This document shows, piece after piece, positions 8,689 through 16,794 of a stretch of DNA of 64,000 nt. The DNA comes from Achromobacter xylosoxidans (GTDB lineage: Bacteria > Pseudomonadota > Gammaproteobacteria > Burkholderiales > Burkholderiaceae_B): NCBI RefSeq assembly GCF_002192695.1, contig NZ_MTLG01000083.1, forward strand, positions 116,723 through 180,722, written 5' to 3'. Positions within the stretch are counted from its first letter, which is position 1; every line of letters begins with the position of its first letter. The notes beneath the pieces are model-generated. The model had not been told where the DNA came from, did no database searches, and was given only the letters and a program-made list of their open reading frames with translations. A program made the translations under genes and the position numbers.

Positions 8689-9942
8689 TCAGCCGAACTT
8701 GCGGTGGGCGTCCAACGCCAGGCCGGCGCCGATGCTGCCGAACAGGTCGCCTTCGACGCTGCGCGCGTCCGGCACCAAGGCCGACACCGATTCGCGCAGG
8801 CGCGGCACGCGGCTGGAACCTCCGGTGAAGAACACCGTGTCCACGTCCGCGGTCGACACGCCGGCATCGCGCAGCAACGCGCCTACCGTGCTTTCGACTT
8901 TTTCGATCAGGCGTCCCACGCAGGCGTCGAACGAGGGCCGCGTCACGTCCACGCCCAGTTCCGGCGCGATGCGCGACAGGTCGATGCGCGCGGCGGGCGT
9001 CTCCGACAACGCGATCTTGGCCTCTTCGACCTGCACCGCCACCCAGTGGCCGGCGCGCTGCTTGACCAGGTTCAACAGCAGGTCGATCTTCTCGCGGTCG
9101 CCGGCTTCGGCGCGGATGTAGGCGAAGTGCTCGGCGGCCTTGCGGGTATAGGCCTGGTTGATGGTGTGCCAGCACGCCAGGTTGCCGTATTGCGTGGACG
9201 GCACGTCCTTGCCGCTGCGCAGCTGGCTGCCCAGCCCCAGCATGGGCATCACGTGCGCCAGGCTGAGCTGCTTGTCGAAGTCCACCCCGCCGATGTGCAC
9301 GCCGCCATAGGCCAGGATGTCCTCGCGGCGGTCGGCCTTGCCCGCGCGGCCGGGGCCCAGGCGGATCAATGAAAAGTCGGAGGTACCGCCGCCGATGTCG
9401 ATGACCAGCACCAGCTCTTCGCGGTCGATCTGCGATTCGTAGTCGAATGCGGCGGCCAGCGGCTCGTACTGGAACTCGATATCGGTGAAGCCGACGCTGC
9501 GCGCGATCTCGCCCAGCGTGTCCTGGGCGGTCTGGTCGGCGGCCGGATTGTCGTCCACGAAGAACACCGGCCGGCCCAGCACGGCGCGCGTGAAGCCGCG
9601 CCCCGCCGCGGTTTCGGCGCGGCGCTTGAGTTCGGCGATGAAGCGCGTGAGCAGGACGCGGAACGGAATCGAACGGCCTTGCACTTCCGTCGAGCCATCG
9701 ATCAGCGAACTGCCCAGCAGGCTCTTCATCGAGCGCATCAGGCGTCCGTCGTAGCCTGCCAGATAGTCGGAGATGGCGGCGCGGCCATAGCTGACCTCGG
9801 CGTCTTCGTCATGGAAGAAAATGGCCGAGGGCAAGGTGGTCTTGCCGTCTTCCAGGGCGAGAAGCGCGCGCTGATCGGGGCGGCTCCAGCCCACGGTGGA
9901 ATTGGATGTGCCGAAGTCGACGCCGCATGCGGTGGAGATCAT
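8689..9942 (-). CDS. Hsp70-family protein, YegD-like
   Basis: 417 residues with the actin/Hsp70 ATPase fold: phosphate-1 motif GVDFGTSNS near the N-terminus, phosphate-2 VIDIGGGTSDFS about residue 190 and adenosine motif FFTGGSSRVPRL near residue 385. It stops just after the ATPase domain, lacking the substrate-binding beta-sandwich and lid of DnaK (about 640 residues), and matches YegD-type orphan Hsp70s whose clients are unknown. The ATG at 9942 gives the canonical N-terminus; 16 extra upstream codons are open but unlikely. Confidence 0.9.
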   Translation of the reverse strand: MISTACGVDFGTSNSTVGWSRPDQRALLALEDGKTTLPSAIFFHDEDAEVSYGRAAISDYLAGYDGRLMRSMKSLLGSSLIDGSTEVQGRSIPFRVLLTRFIAELKRRAETAAGRGFTRAVLGRPVFFVDDNPAADQTAQDTLGEIARSVGFTDIEFQYEPLAAAFDYESQIDREELVLVIDIGGGTSDFSLIRLGPGRAGKADRREDILAYGGVHIGGVDFDKQLSLAHVMPMLGLGSQLRSGKDVPSTQYGNLACWHTINQAYTRKAAEHFAYIRAEAGDREKIDLLLNLVKQRAGHWVAVQVEEAKIALSETPAARIDLSRIAPELGVDVTRPSFDACVGRLIEKVESTVGALLRDAGVSTADVDTVFFTGGSSRVPRLRESVSALVPDARSVEGDLFGSIGAGLALDAHRKFG

Positions 9943-10007
9943 GGGGAATTCTGGTGCTGAAAGCAAAACGGCGCACAAGTGTAGCCGCAACCGCCAGAAT
10001 CGCCATA

Positions 10008-11210
10008 TCAGCCCGTGCGCGCCAGCGCCCTGGCCGTGAACGCCAGCGTCGCGGCCGCCACCAGCAAGCCGCTGGCGAAGCCTCCCGCGTAGCCGACCTG
10101 GGCCGCCAGCCCGGTCATGAGGGACGAGGTCAGGATCTCGCCCAGGTCGCGCGCGCTCTGCACCGCGGTCATGTCGGTGCCGGCCTGCTCGCCGCGGCTG
10201 GCAAAGCGCATGGCCAGCGTCATCAGGGCCACGGACGCGGCGCCCGCGCCGAACGCCCCCAGCGCCTGCGCGCCCAGGGCCGTGCCCGCCTGCGGCGGCA
10301 TCCAGCCCTGGGCCTGCGCCATCCAGGCCAGCGCGGCCGCGCCCGAGGCGGCCAGGCCCAGTGCCAGCACCGCCCGCGCGCCAAGCCGGCCGATCAGCCA
10401 GGCGCCGCCGCCGCAGCCCAGCAGCACCGTCACCACGCCTCCTGCCATGCCGACGCGCCCCACGGCCTCGACCGCCCAGCCCGCATCCACCAGGAACAGC
10501 TTGGACAGGCCATAGCCCGCCACCGCCGTCATGGCCGACAGGAAGGCGGCCGCGGCCAGCGCCCAGGCGCCGGGGCGGCGCACGAAAGCGCCCAGCGTGG
10601 CGCGCCGCCTAGCCGCAGGCATGGCCAGCTCGGTTTCACGCCAGGCGGCCGCCAGCAACAGGCTGAACGCCACCACGGCCGCCAGCGTCAGCAGCGCGCC
10701 CGTCTGGCCGACGTAGCCGGCCAGCATCAGGCAACCCGGCCCGCCGAAGAAGAAGCCCACCATCGTGCCGCCCACCTGCACGGCATTGGCGCGCGCCAGA
10801 TCCTGCCCCTGGAAGCGCTCCGCCGTCAGGCCGTCGGTGGCGATGTCCTGCGTGGCGCTGGCCAATGACGCCAGCGCCATCAGGGCGACCACCCAGGGCG
10901 CCGCCTCGGCGTCTATGCCCACCAAAGACAGCGCCAGCAGGCAGGCCAGCACCACGGCCTGCATCGGCAGGATCCAGCTGCGCCGCCGGCCCATGGCGCG
11001 GGTCCAGCGGTTGTCGACCACGGGCGCCCACAGGAACTTCAGCACCCACGGCAGGCCGACCAGCGGCAGCCAGGCCAGCGCGTGCAGGTCCGCGCCGTCG
11101 CGGCGCAGCAGCGTGGGCAAGGCCTCCATGGCCACGCCCAACGGTATGCCTTGGGAAAAATACAAGGCGCCTATCATCACGAACATGCGTGCGTCTGCAA
11201 TACGGTTCAC
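10008..11210 (-). CDS. RhtX/FptX-like inner-membrane siderophore transporter (MFS)
   Basis: 400 residues, about 12 membrane helices. The N-terminal ALYFSQGIPLGV...LPTLLRRDG and GLPWVLKFLWAPVVDNRW resemble the AmpG/RhtX/FptX branch of the major facilitator superfamily; RhtX and FptX carry ferric siderophores across the inner membrane. Start is GTG at 11210, 1 base after the cupin stop, with AAGGA 8 bases upstream inside the cupin gene; an internal ATG at 11186 is an alternative. Last gene of a unit headed by a TonB-dependent receptor, which supports siderophore import over muropeptide transport. Confidence 0.8.
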   Translation of the reverse strand: MNRIADARMFVMIGALYFSQGIPLGVAMEALPTLLRRDGADLHALAWLPLVGLPWVLKFLWAPVVDNRWTRAMGRRRSWILPMQAVVLACLLALSLVGIDAEAAPWVVALMALASLASATQDIATDGLTAERFQGQDLARANAVQVGGTMVGFFFGGPGCLMLAGYVGQTGALLTLAAVVAFSLLLAAAWRETELAMPAARRRATLGAFVRRPGAWALAAAAFLSAMTAVAGYGLSKLFLVDAGWAVEAVGRVGMAGGVVTVLLGCGGGAWLIGRLGARAVLALGLAASGAAALAWMAQAQGWMPPQAGTALGAQALGAFGAGAASVALMTLAMRFASRGEQAGTDMTAVQSARDLGEILTSSLMTGLAAQVGYAGGFASGLLVAAATLAFTARALARTG

Positions 11211-11211
11211 T

Positions 11212-11640
11212 TCAGATTTCCTTCAACGAGGGGCTGCGGGATGGCGGCGCATCCGCGCGGCGGTGTTCGCTGCCCTGCCCCGGCGTCACGAACAGGATCT
11301 TGCCGGGACAGGCGACGTGCAGCCGGTGCCACACGCCGCGCGGCACGATGGCGCTGCGCCGGGTATCCAGCAGCATGTCGGTCTGGGCGCCGTCCTCCGC
11401 CAGCAGCGTGACCACCACGCGCCCTTCCAGCACGCAGAGCATTTCATCGCCGGCCGGGTGGCGCTCCCACACATCGCCATGCACGTCGGCATCGCTGGCC
11501 ACGGCCTTGATGCCGACCAGCCATTCGTCCTGCGGCGCGAGGCGGCGCAGACGGCCCACGTCGCGCATGGCGCCGTCGCGCCCCAGCGCCACGAAGTGGT
11601 CCAGCCAGTCGAACACCGGTCCGGTCTCGGGTGCACTCAT
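11212..11640 (-). CDS. Cupin-domain protein in siderophore locus
   Basis: 142 residues forming one cupin barrel: first motif around HPAGDEMLCVLEGRV, second around PRGVWHRLHV. Metal-ligand His/Glu positions are partly conserved. It lies between the receptor and the inner-membrane transporter and reads into the latter with a 1-base gap. The function is unknown; ligand sensing or siderophore modification would fit the context (inference). Confidence 0.8.
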   Translation of the reverse strand: MSAPETGPVFDWLDHFVALGRDGAMRDVGRLRRLAPQDEWLVGIKAVASDADVHGDVWERHPAGDEMLCVLEGRVVVTLLAEDGAQTDMLLDTRRSAIVPRGVWHRLHVACPGKILFVTPGQGSEHRRADAPPSRSPSLKEI

Positions 11641-11660
11641 CGATCTCTCCTTCTGGTTGC

Positions 11661-11689
11661 CGGCGGACGCGCGCGGTGGGCGTCCGCCG
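11661..11689 (-). promoter_or_regulatory. Strong hairpin between receptor and cupin genes
   Basis: CGGCGGACGC at 11661-11670 pairs perfectly with GCGTCCGCCG at 11680-11689 around a 9-base loop, in the 56-base gap after the receptor gene. No U-tract follows in the direction of transcription, so it is more likely an mRNA-stabilising or partial-attenuation structure that lowers expression of the downstream genes relative to the receptor. Confidence 0.5.
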
Positions 11690-11696
11690 TGGGTCA

Positions 11697-13814
11697 TCAG
11701 TATTCGGCGCGCAAAGTCAGCATGACGTTGCGGGGCTCGCCGTAGCGGTTGTTCCAGGCCGTGCCCGACAGGCTCTGGTAATAGCCGCGGTCGAACAGGT
11801 TGTTGACGTTGAGCGCCGCGGTCACGTGCTTGTCCACGCGATAGGCCATGCGCAGGTCCACCAGCGCATAGCCGCCCTGGCGCAGCGTGACGGGACCGGA
11901 CACCGTGGAGTAGCCCGACTGCACCTGCAGCCCGCCGCCCACGCTCAGCCGCCGCTCCAGGCCGGGCAAGGCATAGTTGGTCCACAGGCGGAAGATGTGC
12001 TTGGGCGTGAAGCGCGCGAACGGCTGTCCGCCGGACTCCGAATCCGTCAGGTACTTGCTGGTGTTGAAGGTGTAGCCCGCGGCCACTGTCCAATAGGGCG
12101 TGATGCTGCCGGAGGCTTCGGCCTCGATGCCGCGGCTGCGCACCTCCCCGCCCGAGATGTAGTAGCAGTTGCGGCCCACGCATGGCCAGGCGGGGTCCTC
12201 CTGCGCGCGGTTCTTCTGCTGGATCTGGAACACGGCCAGCGATACGTTCAAGGCGCCGTCCGCCAGTTCGCCCTTGACACCGGCCTCGTAGTTGGTGCCG
12301 GTAATGGGATCCAGCGGCTTGCCGTCGCGCGTCAGTTCGCCCTGCGGCTGGAACACCTGCGCATAGCTGCCATACAGCGACCACTGGCGGTCGAGGTCCA
12401 CGATCAGCCCGCCATAGGGCGTGAACTCCGGGTCGATGCGCTGACGCGCGCGGGGCGCGCTCTGGTTCCACCAGCTCATGCGTCCGCCCAGCACCAGCGT
12501 CACCGGATCGGCCAGCGAAAAGCGGCCCATGCCATAGACGCCCTGCTGCTTGAGCCGGGTTTCGCCGGGCGAGGTGTACGGCCCCACGCCAGGCTCGGGC
12601 ACGCTGTGCGGATCCCAGTCGAAGACGTTGACCGGCACGTTCGGATAGGGCGTCAGGTCCGCGCTGTATTGCTCGGACGTGGTGCGCTGGGCATTGCCGC
12701 CCAGCAGCAGTTCATGGCGCCGGCCGAACAGTTGCACCGGGCCGCCGACATAGGCGTCCACGCTGGCCTGGCTGTTGTCGAACTTGTAGGCCGCGCCCAT
12801 CAAGGAGGAACCCAGCCCGGTCTGGCGGTCTATCGCGCCATAGGCGCCGGCGTACTTCAGGTTGCTGTCCGCGGTCAGGTAGTTGGCGCTGATCTTGGCG
12901 CTCCAGCCTTGGCCGAAACGATGCTCCAGGTCCGCGAACACGCGCGTCGTATCCCAGTTGAACCGGTCCCAGGCCGCGTCCAGGTAGGTCGAGCGCTTCA
13001 GGCCGATATCGCCGCCGTCCTTGTAGCGCGGCACGCCGGCCATGTTGGTGGTGGAACGGATGCGCTGGGTTTGCAGGCCGGCGGACAGCACCGTGTCCGG
13101 CCCCAGGTCCACTTCGCCTATGGCGTAGAACAGCGCCGACTGCTGGTCCGCGACGTCATAGAAATAGCCGCGGTCTTCTACTGCGCCGACGATGCGGCCG
13201 CGCACGCTGCCGCTGTCGTTCAACGGACCGCCCAGGTCGGCCTCCGCACGGTAGCGGTCCCAGCTTCCGGCGCTGACGGAGCCGTTGAACGAGAACTCGC
13301 GTTGCGGCCGCTTGCGCACCAGGTTCACCGTGGCGGCGGGATTGCCCGCCCCATGCATCAGGCCGTTGGCGCCGCGCAGGATCTCCACGCGTTCGTACAC
13401 CGCCATGTCCTGCGGCGATGCCGCCATGTTGCCCATCAGCACGGGCACGCCGTCCTGCTCGAACGAATCCACCTTGAAGCCGCGCGCGTAGTACGCGGTG
13501 GTCAGCAGCTGATAGGGCTGCACCGTGATGCCGGTGGCGTGTTGCATCACCTCGTCCAGGCTTTGCAGGTTCTGCTCACGCATCCGCTCCTGCCCGATCA
13601 CCGTCACCGACTGCGGAATCTCGCGCAGCGTCAGCGGCAGTTTGCCGAGGGTCGCCGTGTCCTGCGCCACGCCCTCGCCGCTGACCGTCACCGCCGGCAG
13701 CGACGCGGCCTCCTGCGCCAACGCCGGCCCCGCAGCCACCGCCAGCCACAGCGGCCAATGCCGCGCACGCGCCGCGTTCCTGCGCGGCACCCCCGTTTTC
13801 ACCTGTTTTCGCAC
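11697..13814 (-). CDS. TonB-dependent ferric-siderophore receptor
   Basis: 705 residues. Basic N-terminus and hydrophobic stretch ending PALAQ form the signal peptide; a putative TonB box (LPAVTVSG) follows, then a plug domain with IPQSVTVIGQERM...SLDEVMQHATGI, then a 22-strand barrel ending TLRAEY. The plug pattern places it in the siderophore-receptor group (FauA, FptA, FpvA-like). The start is GTG at 13814 with AGAGGA 8 bases upstream; further upstream codons run into the Fur-box palindrome. Predicted to be iron-repressed and under the adjacent AraC regulator. The siderophore itself is unknown and no biosynthesis genes are in the window. Confidence 0.92.
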   Translation of the reverse strand: MRKQVKTGVPRRNAARARHWPLWLAVAAGPALAQEAASLPAVTVSGEGVAQDTATLGKLPLTLREIPQSVTVIGQERMREQNLQSLDEVMQHATGITVQPYQLLTTAYYARGFKVDSFEQDGVPVLMGNMAASPQDMAVYERVEILRGANGLMHGAGNPAATVNLVRKRPQREFSFNGSVSAGSWDRYRAEADLGGPLNDSGSVRGRIVGAVEDRGYFYDVADQQSALFYAIGEVDLGPDTVLSAGLQTQRIRSTTNMAGVPRYKDGGDIGLKRSTYLDAAWDRFNWDTTRVFADLEHRFGQGWSAKISANYLTADSNLKYAGAYGAIDRQTGLGSSLMGAAYKFDNSQASVDAYVGGPVQLFGRRHELLLGGNAQRTTSEQYSADLTPYPNVPVNVFDWDPHSVPEPGVGPYTSPGETRLKQQGVYGMGRFSLADPVTLVLGGRMSWWNQSAPRARQRIDPEFTPYGGLIVDLDRQWSLYGSYAQVFQPQGELTRDGKPLDPITGTNYEAGVKGELADGALNVSLAVFQIQQKNRAQEDPAWPCVGRNCYYISGGEVRSRGIEAEASGSITPYWTVAAGYTFNTSKYLTDSESGGQPFARFTPKHIFRLWTNYALPGLERRLSVGGGLQVQSGYSTVSGPVTLRQGGYALVDLRMAYRVDKHVTAALNVNNLFDRGYYQSLSGTAWNNRYGEPRNVMLTLRAEY

Positions 13815-13836
13815 TGCCTGTCCTCTTAGAATTTTA

Positions 13837-13853
13837 TTGAGAATAATTCTCAA
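13837..13853. promoter_or_regulatory. Fur-box-like palindrome upstream of the receptor
   Basis: TTGAGAATAATTCTCAA is an inverted repeat, perfect except at the centre, located 23-39 bases upstream of the receptor start. Its AT-rich GAGAATAATTCTC core resembles Fur operators, so iron-dependent repression is predicted. Confidence 0.7.
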
Positions 13854-13929
13854 GTAATTCTAGGAACGACAGCGGCCGCGCGTTGGCGATTGCGGAAGTC
13901 TTGCTGGCGATTGCGGAAGTTTCGGCGCC

Positions 13930-14808
13930 TCAGCGGCCCGGCGCGACGCTACTGGGCAGCACGCCGTAGCGGCGCAGGAACGCCTTGGTGAAGTGCGAAT
14001 CGGTATAGCCGCAGGCGTAGGCCGCCTCGGATACGGTGTAAGCGCCTTCGGCCAGCAGCACCTGGGCCTGCTCCATGCGCCGTTCACGCACGTAGGCGTA
14101 GACGCTCTGGCCGAACAGCTTGCGAAAGCCGGTGGTGAGCTTGTTGACGTTCACGCCCGCGCGCCGCGCCAGTTCGGGCAGCGACGGCGGGTCCTGCAGG
14201 TTCGCCGCAACCAGGTCGCGCGCGTGATGCAGGCGCTCCACGTCGGCGCGCGTCAGGCCGCGCACGGGCGCGCCCTGCTCCGCCGGCTGCAACGCGCCCA
14301 GGGCCAGCGCGGCCAGTTCCAGCGCCTTGGCCGAGAGGTACATGCGCTTGAGCGCGCCTTGCACCGGGCAGGCCAGCATCTGGTGGCCCAGGGCCTCCAG
14401 CTTGCGGTCCGCCCGCATATTGGCCTCGGCGTAGGCGCCGGCGGCCCGCGGCGCGCGCAGCAGGCCCGCCAATTGGGCCGGGTCCATAGCAAAGGCCTCG
14501 CGCAGATGGTCCAGGCCCGTGCGCAAGGACACGAAGCGCAAGGACTGATGGGCGCCAAACTCATGCTCCATGCCCATGGCATCCTGGCACACGCTCAGGT
14601 GCAGCGCGGGCCCGCTCACGCGGGTGGGCGCCGCGCCGCGCACGCTGTAGCGCAGGTCCCCGTCCAACACGAGCACCAGCTTCAGGCCCGGCTCCAGGCG
14701 CTCCTGCACGCGTTCGTCGCGGCCAAAGCGCAACGTGCCGCCCGCCAGCGACATGGCGGGCGTGGCGGCCGATACGGTCCAATCAGGTTCGGGATGGGCG
14801 GCGGTCAA
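13930..14808 (-). CDS. AraC-family regulator of siderophore uptake (PchR/AlcR-like)
   Basis: 292 residues. C-terminal AraC double helix-turn-helix (residues ~205-290: LARRAGVNVNKLTTGFRKLFGQSVYAYVRERRMEQA...SEAAYACGYTDSHFTKAFLRRYG). The N-terminal half is the weakly conserved ligand-binding part seen in PchR and AlcR, which bind ferric siderophores and activate receptor genes. Start taken as TTG at 14808 with GGAG 8 bases upstream; an ATG at 14754 is the alternative. It lies upstream of the receptor on the same strand with its own short AT-rich promoter region (14845-14866). Confidence 0.88.
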   Translation of the reverse strand: MTAAHPEPDWTVSAATPAMSLAGGTLRFGRDERVQERLEPGLKLVLVLDGDLRYSVRGAAPTRVSGPALHLSVCQDAMGMEHEFGAHQSLRFVSLRTGLDHLREAFAMDPAQLAGLLRAPRAAGAYAEANMRADRKLEALGHQMLACPVQGALKRMYLSAKALELAALALGALQPAEQGAPVRGLTRADVERLHHARDLVAANLQDPPSLPELARRAGVNVNKLTTGFRKLFGQSVYAYVRERRMEQAQVLLAEGAYTVSEAAYACGYTDSHFTKAFLRRYGVLPSSVAPGR

Positions 14809-14908
14809 GATGGCGGCTCCGTCGCGGCGGACAGCGCTGTTGATGAGATTGAATATTATTACCGTTTGACCAGAACGGAAAGCCGCCCATTGGGCGGCGA
14901 CGCGCGCC

Positions 14909-15238
14909 TTATTGCTGGCGGCGCTGCTCCAGTTCCTTCAGGCACTGCGCCACGCCGGCCTGCATCTGCGCGTTCGACACGGCGGCGCGGTCCGACACTT
15001 CGCGGCAGCGCACGTACTGGGCCTGGCTTTCCGGCGTGTCGCGGATGACCGCTGGCGCCGAGCCGGATTCGGGCGTGACCGTCATGCGCAGCGTGGAAGG
15101 CGGCGACAGGCTGCCGTCCTTGGAGCGCACGCTGGGGTACTGGTATTCCTGCGTGACGGGCGCCGCATTCTGCGCCTGCGCGGCGCCGGCCGCGCACAGG
15201 GCGGCAAGCAGGAAGGCGGAAATGTGGAGTTTCTTCAT
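14909..15238 (-). CDS. Hypothetical secreted protein
   Basis: 109 residues: MKK start, hydrophobic Ala-rich signal peptide ending AQAQ, then an 85-residue mature periplasmic protein with two cysteines (in YVRCREV and VAQCLKE) that could form a disulfide. No family recognised. Followed by the AraC gene only after 100 bases, so probably an independent unit. Confidence 0.7.
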   Translation of the reverse strand: MKKLHISAFLLAALCAAGAAQAQNAAPVTQEYQYPSVRSKDGSLSPPSTLRMTVTPESGSAPAVIRDTPESQAQYVRCREVSDRAAVSNAQMQAGVAQCLKELEQRRQQ

Positions 15239-15382
15239 GACGACCTCTCTTCAATGAACTGACATCCAGGGCGCGGACCCGCGGTCCTGGACACGCCGCC
15301 CTATCGTATCGCCGGCCGCCCGCGCGCGGCGTGCCAAGACGCTACACAATCCGCCACAGTTGTTTCCCGCGGTTTCTCCGCC

Positions 15383-15436
15383 CGGCCGCCCTGCGCGGGC
15401 CGCCCTACGCGGGCCGCCCTACGCGGGCCGCCCTAC
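15383..15436. repeat. 14-base tandem repeat, about 3.9 units
   Basis: The unit GGGCCGCCCTACGC repeats at 15397, 15411 and 15425, with a diverged first copy at 15383. It ends in the stop codon of the DUF3820 gene, so copy-number change would alter only its 3-prime flank and possibly the last codons. Confidence 0.85.
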
Positions 15437-15657
15437 TTCTTCGGCGCGGACTGGCGCAGCGGCGCCAGCAAGGAAGACAAGCCGTTGTGGTCCAGCTCGT
15501 GCATCAGAGCCAGCAGGCGTCCCAATTCACCCGGCGGAAAGCCCTTGCGCGCGAACCAGGCCAGGTAGGGTCCAGGCAGGTCCGCGATGAGACGCCCCTG
15601 GTACTTGCCGAAGGGCATGGTGCGCGTGACCAGCAAGGATAGCAGTTCAGGATCCAT
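15433..15657 (-). CDS. DUF3820 family protein
   Basis: 74 residues with the family core MPFGKYQGRLIADLPGPYLAWFARKGFPPGELGRLL. DUF3820 proteins are short and uncharacterised; some are annotated as quorum-regulated factors without biochemical support. Begins 5 bases after the isochorismatase stop and so is probably the last gene of the ECF41 unit. The stop codon lies inside the 14-base tandem repeat. Confidence 0.82.
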   Translation of the reverse strand: MDPELLSLLVTRTMPFGKYQGRLIADLPGPYLAWFARKGFPPGELGRLLALMHELDHNGLSSLLAPLRQSAPKK

Positions 15658-15662
15658 GGCGG

Positions 15663-16214
15663 TCACCGGGCTGCCGCGTCGGGGAAGACGATGTCCGCCG
15701 CAGGCACGGCGGCGATCTTCACGCCAAAGCTGGAGATGGACGACAAGGTCGCGTTGTGATGCGCGCGGATCTGCGCGCCCGGCGCATGCGGCTTGTCCTG
15801 GGTGGTGTGGGCGTCGGCGGCCAGCGTGACGGGATAGCCCAGCGCGGCCGCGCGGCGCACGGTCGTGTCCACGCAGAACTCGCTGGCATAACCGCACACC
15901 ACCAGTTGCGTGGCGCCGGCTCGCGCCAGCGCATCGGCCAGATCGGTGCGCAAAAAGGAATCGGGCGTGGTCTTGCGCACGCGGACGTCGCCATCCGCCG
16001 GCTGCAGCCGCGAGTCCAGCTGCCAGCCCGGCAGGCCGTGATCCATGGCGCTGCCGGGGCTCTCGTGCTGCACGTAGATGACCGGCGCGCCGGCCTCGCG
16101 GGCGCGCACGGCCAGCGCATTGATGCGGGCCAGCACGGCCTCGGCATCGGCCGGCGCGGGCGTCGTCTCGAACAGCGCGCGCTGCACGTCTATCACGATC
16201 AAAGCGAACGTCAT
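15663..16214 (-). CDS. Isochorismatase-family cysteine hydrolase
   Basis: 183 residues with the catalytic triad of the family visible as Asp9 (VIDVQ), Lys81 (RKTTPDSF) and Cys114 (GYASEFCV). Members hydrolyse amides or vinyl ethers (nicotinamidase, N-carbamoylsarcosine amidase, isochorismatase); the substrate is not determinable here. There is no aryl-carrier domain, so it is not an EntB-type siderophore enzyme despite the nearby iron locus. Reads toward DUF3820 with a 5-base gap. Confidence 0.9.
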   Translation of the reverse strand: MTFALIVIDVQRALFETTPAPADAEAVLARINALAVRAREAGAPVIYVQHESPGSAMDHGLPGWQLDSRLQPADGDVRVRKTTPDSFLRTDLADALARAGATQLVVCGYASEFCVDTTVRRAAALGYPVTLAADAHTTQDKPHAPGAQIRAHHNATLSSISSFGVKIAAVPAADIVFPDAAAR

Positions 16215-16236
16215 GGTTTCCTCAAAAGGTTGGGCG

Positions 16237-16794
16237 TCAGTCCGGCGCGGCATTGACGCGCGCGTACATCCAGAAATCGCGGGATACGCCGCGCACCAAC
16301 CGGTAGCGGCGCAACAGCCCTTCGCGCTGAAAACCGCATGCTTCCAGCACGCCGGCCGACGCCACGTTGGTGTCCAGCACGGTGGCCTGGATGCGCGCAA
16401 AGCCCAGCTCGCGCAAGGCCCATGCGGTCACGGACGCGCAGGCGCGCGTGGCGATGCCGCGCCGCCAGTACGGCGGCGCGACGTCGTAGGCGATCTCCGC
16501 GCGCCGCGCGGATACGGAAATCTCGTTCAAGCCTATGGTGCCCGCCAGGGCGCCGTCCAGCGTGACGATGGCCAGGCGCAGGCTGTGCGATGCCGATGGC
16601 TGGCCATAACCGCCGATCAGGCGCACCAGCGTATCCGGTCCGTCCAACTGCCAGCTGGTATGGCGCGTGACCGCCTCGTCACGCAGATATTCGTGCCAAT
16701 CGGCGGCGTCCGCTTCCCGCAATGGGCGCAGCAGCAAGCCTTCCAGCCCCAGTTCGGGCAGGTCCTGCGGATAGTCAGTGAGGTGCGGCATCAT
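16237..16794 (-). CDS. RimJ/RimL-type GNAT acetyltransferase
   Basis: 185 residues. GNAT fold with acetyl-CoA-binding segment PPYWRRGIATRACASVTAWAL and the late beta-bulge region TVLDTNVASAGVLEACGFQREGLLRRY, typical of RimJ/RimL N-acetyltransferases acting on protein N-termini or small amines. Start taken at the ATG-ATG pair 16794/16791; it overlaps the end of the sigma-factor gene by 20 bases, implying coupling. Substrate unknown. Confidence 0.85.
   Translation of the reverse strand: MMPHLTDYPQDLPELGLEGLLLRPLREADAADWHEYLRDEAVTRHTSWQLDGPDTLVRLIGGYGQPSASHSLRLAIVTLDGALAGTIGLNEISVSARRAEIAYDVAPPYWRRGIATRACASVTAWALRELGFARIQATVLDTNVASAGVLEACGFQREGLLRRYRLVRGVSRDFWMYARVNAAPD

Noticed and set aside
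15663..16214. Isochorismatase as part of siderophore biosynthesis
   Set aside because: Single-domain, no carrier domain, and coupled to the ECF41 unit; no entA/entE-type genes in the window.
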